Source: CAZRRV01 sp045660865 (lineage in GTDB: Bacteria > Bacillota > Clostridia > Oscillospirales > Acutalibacteraceae). From it: 64,000 bases of DNA. This document shows positions 54,466 to 63,629 of the stretch, piece by piece. The DNA is taken from positions 62,001-126,000 of the forward strand of contig JAZREP010000001.1 in NCBI GenBank assembly GCA_045660865.1, read 5' to 3'. The notes under the pieces were generated by a model. The model did no database searches. It had not been told where the DNA came from and was given only the letters and a program-made list of their open reading frames with translations. A program made the position numbers and the translations under genes. Numbering within the stretch: the stretch's first letter is position 1; every line of letters starts with the position of its first letter.

Positions 54466-55356
54466 ATGGCAGTAGTATCTATGAAACAGCTGCTGGAAGC
54501 TGGTGTACATTTCGGTCACCAAACCAGACGCTGGAACCCCAAAATGGCTCAGTACATTTTTACTGAGCGTAACGGTATCTACATTATCGATTTGCAGAAG
54601 ACCGTTAAAAAATTGAACGAGGCTTATATGTTCGTTCGTGACATTTCTGCTGAGGGTAAGGACATTTTGTTTGTTGGTACCAAAAAGCAGGCTCAAGATT
54701 CCGTTAAGGAAGAGGCTATCAATTGCGGTATGCCTTATGTAAACGCACGTTGGTTAGGCGGTATGTTAACAAACTTCCGCACCATCCGTCGTCGTATTGA
54801 CCGTTTGAATCAGCTCCGTAAAATGAGCGAGGACGGCACATTTGACCTTTTACCTAAAAAGGAAGTTATTAAGCTTCGCTTAGAAATCGAAAAGCTTGAA
54901 AAATTCCTTGGCGGTATCCAGGATATGAAGAGCATCCCCGGCGCAATGTTTATCGTTGACCCGAGAAAAGAAAGAATCGCTGTTGCTGAGGCTAAGAAGC
55001 TCGGTATTCCGATTGTTGCTATTGTTGATACAAACTGTGACCCTGATGAAATTGATGCAGTTATCCCCGGTAACGATGACGCTATCCGTGCCGTTAAGTT
55101 AATTGCTGAAACTATTGCAGCTGCTGTTATTGAAGGCAGACAAGGCGAGCAGATTTTACCTGTTGCTGAAGAGAATGCAGCAGTTGAAACCGAAGAAAAA
55201 GCTGAAGAAGCTGTTGTAGAAGAGAAACCCAAGCGCACACGTAAAAAGGCAGTTGAAGCTCCCGTAGAAGAAGCTCCCGCTGCTGAAGAGGCTCCTAAAA
55301 AGAGAACTCGCGCAAAGAAAACCGAAGAAAAGGTTGAAGAAACAGCCGCTGAATAA
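54466..55356 (+). CDS. rpsB: 30S ribosomal protein S2
   Basis: A 296-residue S2. The core runs to about residue 225, with SMKQLLEAGVHFGHQTRRWNPKM at the start and FIVDPRKERIAVAEAKKLGIP near 165. The last 65 residues are a charged, Glu/Lys/Ala-rich tail not found in most S2 proteins. The start at 54466 (AAGGAGG upstream) was preferred over a longer frame beginning 29 codons earlier in the leader. Confidence 0.97.
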   Translation: MAVVSMKQLLEAGVHFGHQTRRWNPKMAQYIFTERNGIYIIDLQKTVKKLNEAYMFVRDISAEGKDILFVGTKKQAQDSVKEEAINCGMPYVNARWLGGMLTNFRTIRRRIDRLNQLRKMSEDGTFDLLPKKEVIKLRLEIEKLEKFLGGIQDMKSIPGAMFIVDPRKERIAVAEAKKLGIPIVAIVDTNCDPDEIDAVIPGNDDAIRAVKLIAETIAAAVIEGRQGEQILPVAEENAAVETEEKAEEAVVEEKPKRTRKKAVEAPVEEAPAAEEAPKKRTRAKKTEEKVEETAAE

Positions 55357-55370
55357 TTTGACGGTTTACA

Positions 55371-55397
55371 AAAAATGCTCGCTTAGCGGGCATTTTT
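55371..55397 (+). terminator. Attenuator-like hairpin between rpsB and tsf
   Basis: Stem AAAAATGCTCGC / GCGGGCATTTTT with a TTA loop and one G-T pair, followed by a short T run. It may reduce read-through from rpsB into tsf rather than stop it fully, since no separate tsf promoter is seen. Confidence 0.6.
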
Positions 55398-55424
55398 AGA
55401 ATGAATAGAAAAGAGGAAAATACT

Positions 55425-56333
55425 ATGGCTTTTACTGCTAAAGATGTTCAAACGCTCCGTGAAAAAACCGGTTGCGGTATGATGGACTGTAAAAAAGCAC
55501 TTGTTGAGTGCGATGGAAATATGGATGCTGCAGTTGACTTTTTAAGAGAAAAAGGTCTTGCTCAAGCAGCAAAGAAGGCTGACCGTGTTGCAGCTGAAGG
55601 TGCAGTTTTAGTTGTTAGCGATAACGGTGTTACTGCAGTTGTTGAAATCAACGCAGAAACCGACTTTGTTGCAAACAGTGACGGCTTCAAAGAGTTGACC
55701 GAAAAAGTTGCTAAGGTTGTTGCAAAAGAAAACCCTGCAGATGTTGATGCATTGTTAGAGTGCAGCTATGAAGGAACAAAGGTTTCTGATATGATGCAGG
55801 AGTTCTTCCTTGCAGTTCGTGAAAACATTAAGATTCGCCGTTTTGCAAGATATGAAGGTGTAGTTTCTAACTATGTACATGGCGGCGGCCGTATCGGTGT
55901 AATGGTTAAGTTTGATACCAGCGCAGCTGACAACGAAGCATTTAAAGAAATGGCTAAGGACGTTGCTATGCAGGTTGCAGCAGCTAACCCCGCTTATTTG
56001 GACATTGCTTCCGTTCCTGCTGACGTACTTGAAAAAGAAAAGGGAATCTTAATCACCCAGATGAAAGAAGACCCCAAAATGGCTAATAAGCCTGAGCAGG
56101 TATTGGCTAAGATTGTTGAGGGTAAAATGGGCAAATACTATTCTGAAGTTTGCTTAACCGAACAAACCTTTGTTAAGGATGGCGACTATACTGTTGGTAA
56201 GTATGTTGCTGCAAAAGCTAAGGAAATCGGCGCTGAAATCAAAATTGAATCTTTTGTTCGTTTTGAGAAGGGCGAAGGCATCCAAAAGCGTGAAGACAAT
56301 TTCGCTGATGAAGTTGCAAGCATGATTAAATAA
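55425..56333 (+). CDS. tsf: Translation elongation factor Ts
   Basis: Nucleotide exchange factor for EF-Tu, 302 residues. The N-terminal UBA-like segment (VQTLREKTGCGMMDCKKALVE) and the second signature with INAETDFVANS (about 77-87) are intact. GAGGAAAATACT precedes ATG 55425; an earlier ATG at 55401 lacks a good site. It is co-directional with rpsB. Confidence 0.97.
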   Translation: MAFTAKDVQTLREKTGCGMMDCKKALVECDGNMDAAVDFLREKGLAQAAKKADRVAAEGAVLVVSDNGVTAVVEINAETDFVANSDGFKELTEKVAKVVAKENPADVDALLECSYEGTKVSDMMQEFFLAVRENIKIRRFARYEGVVSNYVHGGGRIGVMVKFDTSAADNEAFKEMAKDVAMQVAAANPAYLDIASVPADVLEKEKGILITQMKEDPKMANKPEQVLAKIVEGKMGKYYSEVCLTEQTFVKDGDYTVGKYVAAKAKEIGAEIKIESFVRFEKGEGIQKREDNFADEVASMIK

Positions 56334-56336
56334 TTA

Positions 56337-56372
56337 AAACAGCTGTCACGATTTCGTGACAGCTGTTTTTTT
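56337..56372 (+). terminator. Terminator of rpsB-tsf
   Basis: Stem AAAACAGCTGTCACGA / TCGTGACAGCTGTTTT with a 2-3 nt loop and a T7 run. Confidence 0.92.
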
Positions 56373-56419
56373 ATTGAAATTTCATACAAATTATGATAGT
56401 ATATTTAAGAGGTGAGATA

Positions 56420-57493
56420 GTGGATAATTCAGTATTAATCGGTATGAGTGGCGGTGTTGATAGTTCGGTAGCTGTTTATTTGTTAAAAGCGTCCGGGCTT
56501 AATTGTTTTGGCGCCACTTTAAAATTATATAGCAACTCTAATCCGTTTTATAAATCCGCTTTACCTTATACTAATAATGAGGATATTTCTCTTGCTGAGC
56601 AATTATCAAACAAGATGGATGTTCCATTTGTTTTGCTTGATAACGTTTGTGAATTCAAAGAAAAGGTTATAGATAGTTTTATTTCGGTCTATGAGAATGG
56701 TGGAACACCAAACCCGTGTCTTTACTGCAATAAAACAATTAAATTTCCCATATTACTGCGTGAAGCAGATAAAAAGGGAATAAAATACATTGCAACAGGT
56801 CATTACGCGAGAATAGAACAAAACCCTGATACAGGGCGTTTTATGCTCAAAAAAGCAAAGGACCAATCAAAAGACCAAAGCTATGTTTTATATTCGTTAG
56901 ACCAAACTACACTTTCTCGCTTACTCTTGCCATTAGGAGATTTTTCAAAGCAAGAAATACGAGAAATTGCAGCTGAACAAGGATTTGTTAATTCTCATAA
57001 AAATGATAGCCAGGATATTTGTTTTGTGCCGGATGGTGATTATTATAATTTTATTTTAAATTATACGGGCAAAAACTATCCTATAGGAAAGTTTGTCGAT
57101 TTAAACGGCACAGTTTTGGGTGAACATAAGGGTTTAATTGCATATACAATCGGTCAACGCCGTGGTCTTGGCCTAGCGTTAAAACAGCCGATGTATGTTT
57201 GCAATAAAAATATGGACGATAATACAGTTGTATTATGCGAAAATTCGCGTTTATTTAGCGAAACACTTTATGCTAATGACTTCAATTGGCTTTCTATTGA
57301 AAAGCCTACAGAACCCATTAGAGCTTACGCTAAAATAAGATATAATCAAAAAGAACAACCTGCCACGATATATCCGCTTGAAAATGATATGGTTAAGGTC
57401 GTTTTTGATGAACCACAACGAGCAATCGCCAAAGGACAAGCAGTAGTAATTTACGATGGTGACATACTGCTGGGAGGGGGCACAATACTTTAA
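56420..57493 (+). CDS. mnmA: tRNA 2-thiouridine(34) synthase
   Basis: Thiolates the wobble uridine of Lys, Glu and Gln tRNAs. The 357-residue protein has the ATP-loop GMSGGVDSSVA near the start, the catalytic cysteines in NPCLYCN (about 97-103) and SQDICFVPDGDY (about 199-210), and GQRRGLGLA near 250. Start is GTG 56420 behind AGGTGAG; an upstream ATG at 56393 adds nine non-conserved residues. Confidence 0.92.
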   Translation: MDNSVLIGMSGGVDSSVAVYLLKASGLNCFGATLKLYSNSNPFYKSALPYTNNEDISLAEQLSNKMDVPFVLLDNVCEFKEKVIDSFISVYENGGTPNPCLYCNKTIKFPILLREADKKGIKYIATGHYARIEQNPDTGRFMLKKAKDQSKDQSYVLYSLDQTTLSRLLLPLGDFSKQEIREIAAEQGFVNSHKNDSQDICFVPDGDYYNFILNYTGKNYPIGKFVDLNGTVLGEHKGLIAYTIGQRRGLGLALKQPMYVCNKNMDDNTVVLCENSRLFSETLYANDFNWLSIEKPTEPIRAYAKIRYNQKEQPATIYPLENDMVKVVFDEPQRAIAKGQAVVIYDGDILLGGGTIL

Positions 57494-58188
57494 TGGATGC
57501 TCAATTTGAACGAAATGTTGCCTTGATTGGCAAGGATAAGCAGGAGAAATTAAACCGCAGTCGTGTTGCTGTCTTCGGCCTTGGCGGAGTTGGCAGCTAT
57601 GTTGTGGAAGCGTTAGCGCGCAGCGGTGTTGGAGCCCTTGATATAATTGATAAAGATATAGTTGATACAACAAATATAAACCGTCAAATTATAGCGCTTC
57701 ACAGTACTGTCGGCAGAGATAAAACTGAGGTTTCAAAGGAACGAATTTTAGATATCAATCCAAATTGTAAGATTGAGTCACACAAAATTTTCTTTTCGCC
57801 CGAAACCGCAGAGCAATTTGACTTTACTAAGTATGATTACATTGTTGATGCGGTTGATAATGTAACCGCTAAAATACTACTGTGCGAAATGGCAGTAAAA
57901 TATAATGTGCCTATAATTTCCTCAATGGGAACAGGCAATAAACTTGACCCTACGAAATTAACAATTGCAGATATTTATGATACCTCTGTTTGCCCTTTAG
58001 CTCGTGTAATGCGTAGAGAACTTAAATCAAGGGGTATAAAAAAACTTAAAGTTGTCTATTCGACAGAGGATAGCAAAGTTTGCTTTGATGATAAAGGCGC
58101 ACCTTTAATTTCAAGCGTTTCATTTGTTCCGTCAGTCGCAGGCTTGCTTATTGCGGCTGAGGTTGTTCGTGACATAATATTCAACTAA
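57493..58188 (+). CDS. tcdA: tRNA threonylcarbamoyladenosine dehydratase (TcdA/YgdL)
   Basis: Cyclises t6A37 of tRNA to ct6A using ATP. The 231-residue ThiF-like protein has the nucleotide-binding GLGGVGSYVVEALARSGVG (about 30-48), the NINRQ motif (about 69) and DAVDNVTAK (about 119). Its first base is the last base of the mnmA stop codon, so the two tRNA-modifying enzymes are coupled. Confidence 0.9.
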   Translation: MDAQFERNVALIGKDKQEKLNRSRVAVFGLGGVGSYVVEALARSGVGALDIIDKDIVDTTNINRQIIALHSTVGRDKTEVSKERILDINPNCKIESHKIFFSPETAEQFDFTKYDYIVDAVDNVTAKILLCEMAVKYNVPIISSMGTGNKLDPTKLTIADIYDTSVCPLARVMRRELKSRGIKKLKVVYSTEDSKVCFDDKGAPLISSVSFVPSVAGLLIAAEVVRDIIFN

Positions 58189-58206
58189 TGTTTTGGAGGC
58201 ATAAAC

Positions 58207-58893
58207 TTGAAAACTAATTTTCAACTAGCAAAAAGCGTGCTTTTTCGGCTGATTTGCTTCGGTGTACTCGCTTTCTTTATCTATATTATTTTTACCGCCT
58301 TAACTACTTCCGTTTTCACAAAAGAAATCGGCGCCAGAGTTTACAGGATTGTTGATGGGGAATATAATTTAGTTTCCGATGTTACTTTTGAAAATAAATC
58401 CGAATTTACTCCACCCAAAGGGGACGACATATTTGTTGAATATTACCGTGACGAGGAATCTGTTACAGTAAAAATAGTAAGCAGAGTGATAATTCAAGCC
58501 ATTTCGTTATTTCTGCTCTTTAATGTGCTGTGTCCTGTTTTGGGGAAACCCGGTTATGCTGCTCGAAAGTCAAACGAAGGTTGTTACAATGGCATTAAAA
58601 TAGGTTTAATTGCTGCTGTGCCGTCCTTTTGCGTTTATTTAGGGTTTGTTGTTGCTACAGCATTAAAACTTAAATTTGCGTTTTCTGCTTTTTGTATATT
58701 GAATATAACATTCAGACCTATTATTGATATTGTTTCGGTTTTCCCGCATAATCAATATTCAGTAGTTAACGCATTATTTATGATATTTGTTGTTCTGGTA
58801 ATTCCGTTTATAACACAAATCACATTTATGTTTGGACACAAATTCCAAAATATTGACTTGAAAAAATACATTTATAAAAAGGAAGAAAAATAA
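58207..58893 (+). CDS. Unrecognised membrane protein
   Basis: A 228-residue protein I cannot assign. It has a signal-anchor-like first segment (about 12-35), an extracellular stretch of 55 residues, then four hydrophobic segments (about 95-112, 135-155, 160-182 and 190-212) and a basic C-terminus. It ends one base into the next gene and is probably made with it. TTGGAGG lies 8 nt before TTG 58207. Confidence 0.6.
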   Translation: MKTNFQLAKSVLFRLICFGVLAFFIYIIFTALTTSVFTKEIGARVYRIVDGEYNLVSDVTFENKSEFTPPKGDDIFVEYYRDEESVTVKIVSRVIIQAISLFLLFNVLCPVLGKPGYAARKSNEGCYNGIKIGLIAAVPSFCVYLGFVVATALKLKFAFSAFCILNITFRPIIDIVSVFPHNQYSVVNALFMIFVVLVIPFITQITFMFGHKFQNIDLKKYIYKKEEK

Positions 58894-59687
58894 TGGGATT
58901 GTTTCATAACTATAGTAAAGTTGGACCGGGTGTTTCAAAAAACGAGCCGGAGAAAAAGCCTTTCTTTCGCTTTTTTGAACTCCTTGGACGTAATTTTTGG
59001 AAATTAGTAACAGCAAATTTATGGACATTTTTACTTTCAATCCCGTTGCTTACTGTTGGATTGGCACAGGTAGGACTAACATATGTTACAAGAACCATAT
59101 CCAGAGAACGTCAATTATTCGTTACCAGCGATTTTTTTGAAACAATAAAAAAGAACTGGAAACAAGCACTTGCTATTGGAATAATAGACCTTATAGTAAC
59201 AATTATATTGTTGTTTGATGTTTATTACTTTTATTTGATATCGACCGATACAATCGGCAAGGTCTTATTTGTGCTTTTTTGTGTGCTTGCTGTTTTGTTT
59301 TTGTTTTCAACATACTATCACTATATGCTTTGCTTAACATTCAACTTTAAAATTGGCCAAATATATAAGAATTCGTTTTTATTGGCAATGTGCGGCATTA
59401 AAAATAATATAATTGTAACGCTGGCATTGATATTACTTTATGCTATAACGCTTCTTATAGGCTATTTTACGGGCACATACGGCTTAATTCTATTTACCGT
59501 GCTGATAATTGCGGTGGTTCCTGCGTTGCGCTCTTATATAATTAATTTTACCTGCTTTCCGGTAGTTTTAAAATTTGTTATAGAGCCATATTATGCAGAA
59601 CACCCTGACGACGATATTGAAATGCGCCAAGACCTAGGCTTGTTACCTTACAATGAACCCGATGAAGATGTAGACTGGGGAGAGTAA
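58893..59687 (+). CDS. DUF624/YesL family membrane protein
   Basis: A 264-residue protein with about five membrane segments. The N-terminal LLGRNFWKLVTANLWTFLLSIPLLTVGLA is a DUF624 signature, and the C-terminus is acidic (DDDIEMRQD). YesL-type proteins are often next to sugar transport genes, but none is here. It shares a base with the preceding membrane gene. Confidence 0.78.
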   Translation: MGLFHNYSKVGPGVSKNEPEKKPFFRFFELLGRNFWKLVTANLWTFLLSIPLLTVGLAQVGLTYVTRTISRERQLFVTSDFFETIKKNWKQALAIGIIDLIVTIILLFDVYYFYLISTDTIGKVLFVLFCVLAVLFLFSTYYHYMLCLTFNFKIGQIYKNSFLLAMCGIKNNIIVTLALILLYAITLLIGYFTGTYGLILFTVLIIAVVPALRSYIINFTCFPVVLKFVIEPYYAEHPDDDIEMRQDLGLLPYNEPDEDVDWGE

Positions 59688-59717
59688 AAAAAGACCTTGC
59701 AAACGCAAGGTCTTTTT
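59687..59717. terminator. Bidirectional terminator between yesL-like gene and TRAP permease
   Basis: Stem AAAAAAGACCTTGC / GCAAGGTCTTTTT with loop AAAC, flanked on both sides by A/T runs. It serves two convergent genes. Confidence 0.9.
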
Positions 59718-59723
59718 ATTTGT

Positions 59724-61670
59724 TTAGCATATTGACTTTTGTAAATTCTTTTTTGATAGTATTTGAATCAAAAGAACTGTGCCTACAAGCGCAAGACCGA
59801 TTACATCAGTAACAATACCCGGGTATATCAATAATAAACCGCCGCAGGCACTTATTATTCTTTCATACCAAGACATATTTCGTAACATATAACCTTCTAA
59901 TGAGGCGGATACGCCAAATATACCTATAAATGAAGTTATACAAATTAAAATAACTTCAAACGGAGTTGTGTTGATAAACAGCATTGCAGGATTCAAAGCA
60001 AAAACGTAAGGAACAATAAATGCGCCTATGGCAAGCTTTGTAGATGTGAATGCTGTTTTCATCGGATTGGATTGCGCTATAGCTGCACCTGCATAAGCGG
60101 CTAACGCAACAGGAGGGGTAAGGTCTGCTACAATACCAAAATAGAAAACAAAGAAATGTGCAGCGATAATCGGAACACCCATTTGAACTAAAATTGGAGC
60201 ACAGGTTGCTGCCATAATACAATAGTTTGCTGTTGTGGGAACACCCATACCGAGTACAATACAGCAAAGCATTGTTAAGAATAAAGCAACAATAATTTGA
60301 TTACCTGCAAGAGCAACGATACCGTTAAAGAGGATATATGCAAGTCCGGTAACGCCAATAACACCTGCAATAACACCTGCAACACCGCAAGCCGCAGCAA
60401 CAGTAATCATTCCTTGACCGCCTGCTGCTAATGCCTCTAAAAGGCGCTTGGGCGTTATTCTATGTTCTTTATCAAACATACTAACAATGATTGCTACTAC
60501 TATTGCGATTGCAGCAGCATAAGCAATCGAACGTGTGCTTGTACCAACTAAATATATAAGTAATATTAAAGGCAAAAGCAAATAAGATTGTTTGAGCAGA
60601 GGTTTCAATTTAGGAAGCTCCTCACGGCTTAAACCTCTCAAACCTTCTTTTTTAGCTTCTAAGTGAACTGTGATAAATACACCTGCAAAATAAAGTAGGG
60701 CAGGCAAAATTGCTTTTACAACAATGTTGGAATAGGGAACACCAACTGTTTCTGCCATTAAGAAAGCGGCTGCACCCATAATAGGAGGCATTATTTGACC
60801 GCCTGTTGAAGCAGATGCTTCGGCTGCGGCAGCAAATTCGGGCTTATAGCCTGTACGTTTCATTAGTGGTATAGTAACGGCGCCTGAACCAACAGTGTTG
60901 GCAACAGAAGAGCCTGAAACCATTCCCTCAAGAGCTGAAGCAACAACAGCAACCTTTGCAGGACCACCCGAAAAACGTCCTACTAATGCATTAGAAATCC
61001 TAATAAAGAAATCAGCAATACCGGTTCTCTCTAAGAAAGCGCCGAAAATTATGAACATTACAATATATTTTGAACATACATTAACGGGTGTTGAAAGAAT
61101 GCCTTCTTTTGAATAGAAAAGAACCCTAACATACTCAGTTATTCGAGCAAAAATATCCGGGTTTGTTGAGCCCCAAATTAGAGCGTAAACCAGCAAAGCT
61201 GCGGCAACGAACAAAATTGGTAAGCCAACACTTCTGCGGCAAAGCTCAGCTAAGCAAAGTATACCAACAATACCAAGTATAACTTCAAAAGTACTGATTC
61301 TAAATCTTGAAACAATTTCAAGAGCATTGAAGCAATAATAAAGAAATGAGCCGGTACCAGCAATCATTAGAATTATATCGTACCAAGGCATATAATTTGA
61401 TTTTTGCACACCTTTTTTAGCAGGGAAAACCAAATAACCAATAAAAAGGATGAAAGCCATAAATGAGGTTAATCGGATTTCGTCAAGCCAGGTAGCAAAC
61501 AAAGTAACATAAATGCAAAATACTGAAAAGATTGCTAAAATACAAGTTACAATAGTTTTTGGTGTACCTTCCCAAATTCGAGTGTTGGACTCTCGGTCGA
61601 ACTTTTTCATTACGTCGTCGAGATTCATGTTTTCCTCTACTTTGGCGGAACTGTTTTTCTTAAAAAACAA
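59724..61670 (-). CDS. TAXI-type TRAP transporter, fused permease
   Basis: A 648-residue membrane protein that joins the small (DctQ) and large (DctM) permease parts in one chain. The N-terminal part has four segments; the large part has about 12, with motifs GSSVANTVGSGAVTIPLMKR, STGGQIMPPIMGAAAFLMAE and PTTANYCIMAATCAP, which line the substrate path. Transport uses an ion gradient. Start TTG 61670 is 6-7 nt after GGGGAGGT; a longer ATG frame upstream has no such site. The receptor gene precedes it. Confidence 0.92.
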   Translation of the reverse strand: MFFKKNSSAKVEENMNLDDVMKKFDRESNTRIWEGTPKTIVTCILAIFSVFCIYVTLFATWLDEIRLTSFMAFILFIGYLVFPAKKGVQKSNYMPWYDIILMIAGTGSFLYYCFNALEIVSRFRISTFEVILGIVGILCLAELCRRSVGLPILFVAAALLVYALIWGSTNPDIFARITEYVRVLFYSKEGILSTPVNVCSKYIVMFIIFGAFLERTGIADFFIRISNALVGRFSGGPAKVAVVASALEGMVSGSSVANTVGSGAVTIPLMKRTGYKPEFAAAAEASASTGGQIMPPIMGAAAFLMAETVGVPYSNIVVKAILPALLYFAGVFITVHLEAKKEGLRGLSREELPKLKPLLKQSYLLLPLILLIYLVGTSTRSIAYAAAIAIVVAIIVSMFDKEHRITPKRLLEALAAGGQGMITVAAACGVAGVIAGVIGVTGLAYILFNGIVALAGNQIIVALFLTMLCCIVLGMGVPTTANYCIMAATCAPILVQMGVPIIAAHFFVFYFGIVADLTPPVALAAYAGAAIAQSNPMKTAFTSTKLAIGAFIVPYVFALNPAMLFINTTPFEVILICITSFIGIFGVSASLEGYMLRNMSWYERIISACGGLLLIYPGIVTDVIGLALVGTVLLIQILSKKNLQKSIC

Positions 61671-61704
61671 GATAGTACCTCCCCAAATTTTAATTAACAA
61701 TAAA

Positions 61705-61735
61705 ATTGGCTGCAGCTAATTGGACTGCAGCCAAT
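61705..61735 (-). terminator. Hairpin between TAXI receptor and permease genes
   Basis: A perfect 11-bp stem ATTGGCTGCAG / CTGCAGCCAAT with a 9-nt loop. On the minus strand it is followed by TTTTATTGTT, a weak terminator-like tail. It may lower permease expression relative to the receptor, or protect the receptor mRNA. Confidence 0.6.
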
Positions 61736-61756
61736 CGAAAATATAAAAGTTAAATC

Positions 61757-62731
61757 TTATTTAGTTTCAACTGTAACGTTTTTCTCTTTAAAATATTTAG
61801 CTGCGCCGGCATGGAAGGGAACAGTGATACCTTCGGTAGCATTTTCAATTGAAAGCTCAGCGCCTTTAGCGTGTGCAGTTGTGATAGCATCAGCGTTATC
61901 AAAGATAGCCTTAGTAATGTTGTATACATCATCCTCAGAAGCGGAAGCGTTAACAATCAATGTGGCTTTTACTGTAACGGTAGAAACTTCTTTGTCTTGA
62001 CCTTTGTATGTGCCTGCAGGAACTTTATAAACTGTGTAATAAGGAGAGGAGTTCATAAGAGTTTCAGCAATTGCGCCATCAATCGGAACAAGATAAGCAG
62101 TTGTGCTGGTGCAAAGCTCTTGAATAGCCGGTGTGGGAGCGCCAGCAACGATAAATGCGGCATCAATTTTACCATCTTTCAAAGCATCTGCAGAATCAGC
62201 AAATGATTGATACTGAGGTTGAATGTCTTTTTCGGTTAAGCCTGCAGCAGCAAGAATGTCGATTGCGTTGAAGTAAACACCGGAACCAGCAGCACCGATG
62301 GAAACCTTTTTACCTTTAAGGTCAGCTACGGTTTTAATCTTAGAATCCATTGTTACAAGTTGAACGGCCTCAGCATAAAGACCACCGATAACACGAAAAG
62401 AATCAAGCTTGCCTTCAGCTTCGAAAGAGCGTGAACCATCCAAAGCGTAAGCCATAACGTCAGATTGAACAGTAGCGAGTTGATAGTTACCCGAATCAAT
62501 ACCAAGAATATTAGCCTTTGAACCGTCGGTAGCAACAACGTTGATGTTGATGTTAGCAGAAGTTTTAATCTGGTTGCCCAAAATTCCGCCGTAACCGTAA
62601 TATGTACCAGCTGTACCGCCTGTACCCATTGTCATAGTGATAGGCTTATTTGCGTCTGTTGCTGCGGAACCGCAAGCAATTAAAGATAATGCCATTACAA
62701 GCACCATTAAGATAGCAATAAAACGTTTCAT
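61757..62731 (-). CDS. TAXI family TRAP transporter solute receptor (lipoprotein)
   Basis: A 324-residue binding protein anchored by lipid at Cys20 (SLIACGS). TAXI features are MGTGGTAGTYYGYGGILGNQI (about 35-55), VQSDVMAYAL (about 88) and GSGVYFNAIDILAAAGL (about 150). Ligands of such receptors are often carboxylates such as glutamate or 2-oxoglutarate; this one is unknown. AGGAGG precedes the ATG. Confidence 0.92.
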   Translation of the reverse strand: MKRFIAILMVLVMALSLIACGSAATDANKPITMTMGTGGTAGTYYGYGGILGNQIKTSANININVVATDGSKANILGIDSGNYQLATVQSDVMAYALDGSRSFEAEGKLDSFRVIGGLYAEAVQLVTMDSKIKTVADLKGKKVSIGAAGSGVYFNAIDILAAAGLTEKDIQPQYQSFADSADALKDGKIDAAFIVAGAPTPAIQELCTSTTAYLVPIDGAIAETLMNSSPYYTVYKVPAGTYKGQDKEVSTVTVKATLIVNASASEDDVYNITKAIFDNADAITTAHAKGAELSIENATEGITVPFHAGAAKYFKEKNVTVETK

Positions 62732-62768
62732 AATATTTCCTCCTAATAAACAAAAATATGTTATTTAT

Positions 62769-62797
62769 ATTATACATAAAATGGACTAAATTTGCAA
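62769..62797 (-). promoter_or_regulatory. Sigma-A promoter of the TAXI transporter operon
   Basis: On the minus strand TTGCAA (62797-62792), a 17-bp spacer and TATAAT (62774-62769), 37 bp before the receptor start codon. Confidence 0.75.
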
Positions 62798-62811
62798 GAA
62801 AAATATACACA

Positions 62812-63624
62812 CTAATTATCGATTGAATAAAGCTTTAATGTGTTTTCACTTAAAATCATACTTCTTTCTTTGTTGGTAAGCGGTAGTGACATAAAACGTT
62901 CCAGCTCAATGTCAGGAGAAAAGACAGGGAAGTCCGAGCCAAACAACACGCGGTCGGCGCCGTATGAACGAATAATTTCGGTAGCACGGTCAATTGATAG
63001 TTCGTAAAGACTTGAAGAACAATCAACATAAAAGTTTTTATAACCTGACAGTTTATCTACAGCCTCATCCCAAACTGACCAACCGCCTAAATGAGCGCCT
63101 ATTATTGTTAGATTTTTATAAATATCTAAAATCGGTACTAAACGATTAGGGTTTGAATAATCAAAACGGTAATCACCTGTATGCATTAAAATAGGCATAT
63201 TTTCTTTTTCGCAAAGCTCGTATATTTTAAGGCAGCGATAATCGTCAATTTTGAATTTTTGAATATCCGGGTGTAGCTTTACACCGTGAAGACCTAGCTC
63301 TTTAATATGCTGCAAATCACCCTTTAAATCTGTGCTGTCAGGGTGCAATGTACCAAGCCCGATAAGTTTATCCGGGTATTGTAAAACCTCGCTTGCGATA
63401 AATTCGTTGATGCTTTTTACTTGATGCGGTGTAGTGGCAACCGATTGTACAACAAAACGGTCTATACCGGCAGTTTTTCCTATTTCAAGTAAAGATTCAA
63501 CAGTTCCGTCACCAAGTGCTGTCATATCGTAAAACCTGCCGGTGCTTTCAACGGCAGGTTTTGCTATTTTTGTAGGATATATATGACAATGCGAATCGAT
63601 AACGGTAAATTTGTTATCTATCAT
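62812..63624 (-). CDS. Amidohydrolase family (amidohydrolase_2) metal-dependent hydrolase
   Basis: A 270-residue TIM-barrel hydrolase. The metal ligands are HxH in DSHCHIYP (about 11-18), His in ILMHTGD (about 147), His in IIGAHLGG (about 173), and Asp in LFGSDFP (about 225). Members of this family are decarboxylases or hydrolases of aromatic or lactone acids. It follows an acyl-CoA synthetase by five bases, so the two probably act in one pathway. GAGGAG precedes the start. Confidence 0.85.
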   Translation of the reverse strand: MIDNKFTVIDSHCHIYPTKIAKPAVESTGRFYDMTALGDGTVESLLEIGKTAGIDRFVVQSVATTPHQVKSINEFIASEVLQYPDKLIGLGTLHPDSTDLKGDLQHIKELGLHGVKLHPDIQKFKIDDYRCLKIYELCEKENMPILMHTGDYRFDYSNPNRLVPILDIYKNLTIIGAHLGGWSVWDEAVDKLSGYKNFYVDCSSSLYELSIDRATEIIRSYGADRVLFGSDFPVFSPDIELERFMSLPLTNKERSMILSENTLKLYSIDN

Positions 63625-63629
63625 ATTTG

